From: Pelagibacterales bacterium SAG-MED23
GTDB taxonomy: Bacteria; Pseudomonadota; Alphaproteobacteria; Pelagibacterales; Pelagibacteraceae
Length of the DNA stretch: 18,008 nt
Direction of reading: 5' to 3'
Assembly: GCA_014653935.1 (NCBI GenBank)
Contig: JACWDU010000009.1
Location: 1-18,008 of the forward strand
Shown here: one piece after another, positions 14,458 to 18,008 of the stretch
Layout: each line of letters begins with the position of its first letter
Position numbering within the stretch: the first letter of the stretch is position 1
Notes under the pieces: model-generated
What the model was told of the DNA's origin: nothing
What the model saw: only the letters and a program-made list of their open reading frames with translations
Database searches by the model: none
Translations under genes and position numbers: made by a program

Positions 14458-15858
14458 TTACCTTACAATTAATTGATCTGATCCAATTAATATTCTTCTA
14501 AGCCAAGCAGATAATCTATCCATAAATATTACAACAGCTAAAACTAATATTGCCATGTAGGCAACATTTTCAAAATCATTTCCAGTACCTAGTGCACCTA
14601 AAAATTGTAACCCAATTCCTCCTGCACCCATTGCACCAATAATTACAGCACCTCTAGTATTTGACTCTAAATAGTACAAGGATTGTGATACAAAAATAGG
14701 AAGTATTTGAGGAATTATACCAAATCTATGTTGTAGCAATTTACTAGCCCCCGTTGATTGAACTCCTTCTTGTTGTTTCTTCTCAGTATTTTCAATTGCT
14801 TCAGAATATAATTTACCTAAAGTACCTGTATCAGTAAAACCAATCGCAAAAATACCAGTGAAGGGTCCTGGACCAAAAGCTCTTAAAAATATTAAACTCC
14901 AAATTAAAAAATCTATTCCTCTTAAAGTGTCAAAAAATCTTCTTAATGTAAATCTTAGAGCTTTAATTGGTGTAACGTTATATGCCGCAAGAAAAGACAA
15001 GGGGAGAGCCATCACTGTAGCAAACATTGTCCCTAATACAGCCATAACTATTGTTTCAAGCATGGCCCACCAAACTCTACCGTGCATAAATGCGTCATTG
15101 TCTTTAATTTCTGTTAAGAAAAGCTTTAAATTAGACATTTCTGGAACAACTCTATCTTTAGAAAAAGTCAAGCCTAATGCTTCGAAAAAGCTATATGGTT
15201 CTAACGGACTTGAGAAATCAAACCAAAAATATTTCCATCCTATGCTATAACGATGAATTTCAACTTTTTTTGGATATACTTGAATTCTCTCATACAAAGT
15301 TGGTCTAAATTCAACTCTATTTTCTGTAATTCTAAAACCTTTTAAATCTTCTATGACCAAATCCTCTGAACCTACAAGGTAAGGTTTACCATTAGTATTT
15401 AATTTTATGGTAAAATCTCTTTCATATTTAGGAAAATTTACAATCTCAACTCTATCTTTGTATAATATTGCTTTACCTTTATTATTAAATTCAACTACAT
15501 AGCCAACATTATCAGATTTTTTGTAAAACCAATCTGGAATTGATTTATCAAGATTATCTTTTCCATAAACACTTCTATAATTTCCTTCAAAAGCTATTTT
15601 AATATCGTCATGATTTTCCCATTTCATTGTTACATGATCTTTATGTGCATATGTATCTAAAGCAAACATAGCGGCATTTTGTGGTTTCCATTTTTTTGGA
15701 ATATCAACAACGTCTAAAGTAAAAAAACCTACTATTAAATATAATAAAATAAGAAAAAAAATTATTTGGCCTTTTCTTCTACCTTTTCTGGCTTGATTGA
15801 ATGTGTCAGGAAATAATTTTCGAATATTATCTCTTTCAATTGTTAAACTAGAACTCAT
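14458..15858 (-). CDS. phnE: PhnE-type phosphonate ABC transporter permease with large N-terminal domain
   Basis: Second permease of the phosphonate importer. After a cytoplasmic N-terminus, one helix lies at about 31-50. A soluble, presumably periplasmic, beta-rich domain spans about 51-255, and the permease core covers about 262-460. The coupling loop EAIENTEKKQQEG...SKLLQHRFGIIPQILP (about 353-387) and GAMGAGGIG (408-416) are typical of PhnE. At 466 residues it is far longer than E. coli PhnE (about 260-275), because of the N-terminal domain. The ATG overlaps the stop of the first permease gene in an ATGA arrangement, so both are translationally coupled and probably form a heterodimer. It is the last gene of phnC-phnD-phnE-phnE. 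Confidence 0.92.
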   Translation of the reverse strand: MSSSLTIERDNIRKLFPDTFNQARKGRRKGQIIFFLILLYLIVGFFTLDVVDIPKKWKPQNAAMFALDTYAHKDHVTMKWENHDDIKIAFEGNYRSVYGKDNLDKSIPDWFYKKSDNVGYVVEFNNKGKAILYKDRVEIVNFPKYERDFTIKLNTNGKPYLVGSEDLVIEDLKGFRITENRVEFRPTLYERIQVYPKKVEIHRYSIGWKYFWFDFSSPLEPYSFFEALGLTFSKDRVVPEMSNLKLFLTEIKDNDAFMHGRVWWAMLETIVMAVLGTMFATVMALPLSFLAAYNVTPIKALRFTLRRFFDTLRGIDFLIWSLIFLRAFGPGPFTGIFAIGFTDTGTLGKLYSEAIENTEKKQQEGVQSTGASKLLQHRFGIIPQILPIFVSQSLYYLESNTRGAVIIGAMGAGGIGLQFLGALGTGNDFENVAYMAILVLAVVIFMDRLSAWLRRILIGSDQLIVR

Positions 15859-16710
15859 TGATTTACTCCAATCAATTTATGTCTCCAATATGCCGACAAG
15901 TAATCTAATGCAATTATTGTACCAACCAGTAAGAACATACACGCTAAAACATCAGCACCATAATTCCACTGAATTAAAGCTGCTAACAATTCTCCAATTC
16001 CTCCTGCACCAACAAAACCTAATATAGTAGATTCTCTAACATTAATTTCTAACCTTAATATTCCATAACTTAGAAAAAGAGGGAGTACTTGTGGAAGAAC
16101 TGAGAATCTTATCTTTTGTGTCCAAGTTGCACCAACAGAACTTAAACCCTCAATAGGTTTTCCATCACAATTTTCTATAGCTTCCGTGAATAATTTACCA
16201 AGTGCTCCTGCAGTATGTATTGTTATGGCAATCACTGCTGGTAAAGATGATTTACCCATCAAATATAAAAACACCATTGCTATTATTAATGTTGGAAATG
16301 ATCTTGTCACATCCATAAAAAATTTTGTAAATTGAATAACTCTTTTATTTCTTATTAAATTTCTACTAGAGAAGATTGCAAAAATAACTGCCAAAACAAA
16401 TCCGATCGAAGTTGAAAATAATGCAATATTTAAAGTTATAATTAATTCAGGAATGTACTTAATAACTCTTGGCCAATATTGCCATCCCATCTCAAATGTA
16501 TCAACAAATAAATCTCTTGGATAATTAAAAAAATTAGCTATACCTCTACCAAAAGATCCTGCATTTGCCTCTAACGATACCAGGGTACCACCAAAAAAAA
16601 ACTAATATTAGAATTGCAATTCCCAGTAACGAGGACCTAGTTCTTTGATTTGTTAATTTTTTTAAATTAACTTCAATTTGTTCTAAGTTTGCAGGTAATG
16701 CTTTTGACAT
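15855..16710 (-). CDS. phnE: PhnE-type permease, first copy, frame interrupted at a T9 run
   Basis: First permease of the phosphonate importer. The core is in one open frame from an ATG at 16490 (211 residues), with helices, the coupling loop EAIENCDGKPIEG...KIRFSVLPQVLPLF, and GFVGAGGIG. Upstream, the frame from ATG 16710 reads MSKALPANLEQIEVNLKKL, then a hydrophobic helix LLGIAILILVFF. It then hits nine T's on the - strand (16601-16593), leaves the permease frame and stops at TAG 16548-16546. The core frame upstream of the run is closed by TAG at 16604-16602. With eight T's the two halves join as ...LVFFGGTLVSLEANAG... into a normal 284-residue PhnE. The gene is therefore one base too long here. 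Sequencing or assembly error, real mutation, or slippage-corrected expression are all possible. No ribosome binding site precedes 16710. Confidence 0.82.
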
Positions 16711-16717
16711 AATTTTT

Positions 16718-16757
16718 AAAAAAAAAACAGAGGCAAAGATTTTAAGTCTTTGCCTCT
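16718..16757 (-). terminator. Intrinsic terminator between phnD and phnE
   Basis: On the - strand a perfect 11-bp stem, AGAGGCAAAGA pairing with TCTTTGCCTCT (16757-16747 with 16739-16729), with a 7-base loop, is followed one base later by ten consecutive T's (16727-16718). It begins 17 bases after the phnD stop codon and ends just before the phnE start at 16710. This is the clearest Rho-independent terminator in the window. Confidence 0.85.
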
Positions 16758-16774
16758 AATTTATAGTGGTTTAA

Positions 16775-17725
16775 TTAATTATTCTTTTGTGCTTCAATTT
16801 TAGCTTTTCTTGCTGCTACAACTGATTCATAGAAAGAGTGATCTACAGCTACCCATTTTTTTACAATCCCGTTTGCAACGTTTTCACTACATTTTGGATC
16901 GTTTTCGTGTATCCATTTTTTCAATCCAATCATTACTTGATGTGCTCTAACAGGTAAAAAAGTAGGCATTACAATTGGACCATTAGGAATTAATTTTGAA
17001 GACCAAATTTGAACAATGTCGTCCATATTTAAAATCCCTTTATCAACCATTTTTCTTAAATTCCCTGATGAATATCCTTCTTCCCAGCTACCAACGCCAG
17101 ACACCCATGTTACAGCAGCATCAACGTCACCATTCATTAACGCTAATACATTGTTTTCATGTCCTCCAGAAAACTGTGTTTTTGAAAAATATGTATCTGG
17201 ATCCATACCCATAGCTTTTAATTCAATTGATGGAATTAAAAAACCTGATGTAGAGTTAGGGTCAGCCCAACCAAATGATTTACCTTTAAGATCTGCCATT
17301 GATTTAATTCCAGATGCTTTAGTTGCTACTGCTACTGAGTAATAACCCATGTCTCCAGTTGGTTGCATTCTAGTTAGAACTGGCACTACAGCAGTTGGAT
17401 CTTTAAGATACATACCTGCATATCCAGAAGAACCAAACCATGTATAATCTAGATTTCCACCTAGCATCGACTCCATTGTTCCAGCGTAGTCTTTAAATGT
17501 AAAAAATTTAGCTGGTACACCATAAGCTGCTTCGATATATGGCATGAAACAATCATTTCTAGCGATAATATCTTGAGCTGCTTCGTCACCTAAAAAACCA
17601 ACTCTAAATTCCGGTTGGTATTTACTTAAGTCCATTTTTGGACCTGTGTAAGTTACTGCATTAGCCTGAGTTGAAAACAATATCATAGCCAAAAGTGCAA
17701 TAACTCTTGTTAGTTTATTAAACAT
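16775..17725 (-). CDS. phnD: PhnD, phosphonate-binding periplasmic protein
   Basis: Periplasmic solute-binding protein that captures phosphonates (or a related anion such as phosphite) for PhnCE import. The signal peptide covers residues 1-23 (hydrophobic VIALLAMILF, cleavage after ANA). The mature protein shows the family ligand motif DPNSTSGFLIP, with TWFGSSGYAGMYLK and GDVDAAVTWVSG. Length 316 is normal. A strong Shine-Dalgarno AAGGAG precedes the ATG, the best in the window, fitting high expression. It lies 61 bp after phnC and is followed by a strong terminator before phnE, so the binding protein is probably made in excess over the permeases. The actual ligand cannot be told from sequence alone, since PhnD homologues differ in preference. 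Confidence 0.92.
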   Translation of the reverse strand: MFNKLTRVIALLAMILFSTQANAVTYTGPKMDLSKYQPEFRVGFLGDEAAQDIIARNDCFMPYIEAAYGVPAKFFTFKDYAGTMESMLGGNLDYTWFGSSGYAGMYLKDPTAVVPVLTRMQPTGDMGYYSVAVATKASGIKSMADLKGKSFGWADPNSTSGFLIPSIELKAMGMDPDTYFSKTQFSGGHENNVLALMNGDVDAAVTWVSGVGSWEEGYSSGNLRKMVDKGILNMDDIVQIWSSKLIPNGPIVMPTFLPVRAHQVMIGLKKWIHENDPKCSENVANGIVKKWVAVDHSFYESVVAARKAKIEAQKNN

Positions 17726-17786
17726 AATTATCTCCTTTTTTTTATTTTTAGTCTAACGACTTATTTGTACCGATGAGTTATTGACC

Positions 17787-18008
17787 TCATGCAGTTGCAA
17801 ATTCTTTTTTAACATCCTCATTTACCTGATTTTTTGTTTTAAGCTCAGTGGATGTTACTTGTGGTTCAAAAGCTTCATCAGCTTCTGCACCATAAATTTC
17901 TCTTGCAAGTTTGTCTGATAATTTTTCTGGTAAATCATCAAAGACAATTGCGCCATCTTTCATTCCAATAATACGGTCACAATAGGTTTTTGCTGTATCT
18001 AGGGTATG
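17787..18008 (-). CDS. phnC: PhnC, phosphonate ABC transporter ATPase (3' part, cut by the window edge)
   Basis: Only the C-terminal 73 residues are in the window; the rest lies beyond 18008. The visible part opens with the H-loop histidine ([19 protein letters not shown]), then [20 protein letters not shown], which is the standard end of PhnC. About 28 further residues (rich in Glu, Lys and Thr, ending EFATA) extend past the usual REIYG end. It would power phosphonate import. The order phnC-phnD-phnE-phnE on the - strand is the common transporter operon. The operon promoter is outside the window. Confidence 0.88.
   Translation of the reverse strand, partial: HTLDTAKTYCDRIIGMKDGAIVFDDLPEKLSDKLAREIYGAEADEAFEPQVTSTELKTKNQVNEDVKKEFATA

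Noticed and set aside
14858..15250. 130-codon open frame antisense to the second phnE
   Set aside because: Shadow of a well-supported permease gene; no domain, signal or start context.

Overview
The window is strongly AT-rich with very short gaps between genes: no gene-free stretch exceeds about 150 bases, and no tRNA, rRNA, CRISPR array or insertion sequence is visible. Gene content, AT bias and compactness point to a SAR11-like (Pelagibacterales) alphaproteobacterium. That placement is inference from gene order and protein character, not from a marker gene.

Nearly everything is plausibly about phosphorus. Left block (1-3429, + strand): pstA-pstB-phoU-phoB, joined by a 3-nt gap and two 1-nt stop/start overlaps, encodes the end of the high-affinity phosphate transporter and its response regulator. 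Next, a SixA-type phosphohistidine phosphatase gene (- strand) lies head to head with ppk-ppx (polyphosphate synthesis and breakdown), with only 13 bases between the start codons. A Nudix hydrolase and an exported TPR protein follow on the - strand (7700-8800).

Middle block (8801-14405), which looks like an accessory insert: phnX (phosphonoacetaldehyde hydrolase, +), then on the - strand an operon read arsC, aqpS-like aquaporin, C-terminally truncated glpD (12107 down to 9780), then a PhnZ/TmpB-family HD-domain oxygenase (+), an MFS transporter (-, GTG start) and a small exported protein (+). phnX and the HD oxygenase each have upstream direct repeats of TGTAAY-type half-sites at an exact 11-bp period, the architecture of a PhoB box. 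phnX has three half-sites in tandem.

Right block (14458-18008, - strand): phnC (partial at the window edge)-phnD-phnE-phnE, a phosphonate ABC transporter. A strong intrinsic terminator sits between phnD and the first phnE. That first phnE is frameshifted at a run of nine T's.

Working picture: PhoB responds to phosphate limitation. Phosphate enters by Pst and is stored as polyphosphate. Phosphonates enter by PhnCDEE and are cleaved by PhnX and/or the PhnZ-like oxygenase. Arsenate, which enters through phosphate transporters, is reduced by ArsC and leaves as arsenite through the AqpS-like channel. The usual upstream partners, PhnW for PhnX and PhnY for PhnZ, are absent from this window. The role of the truncated GlpD in the arsenic operon is unexplained.
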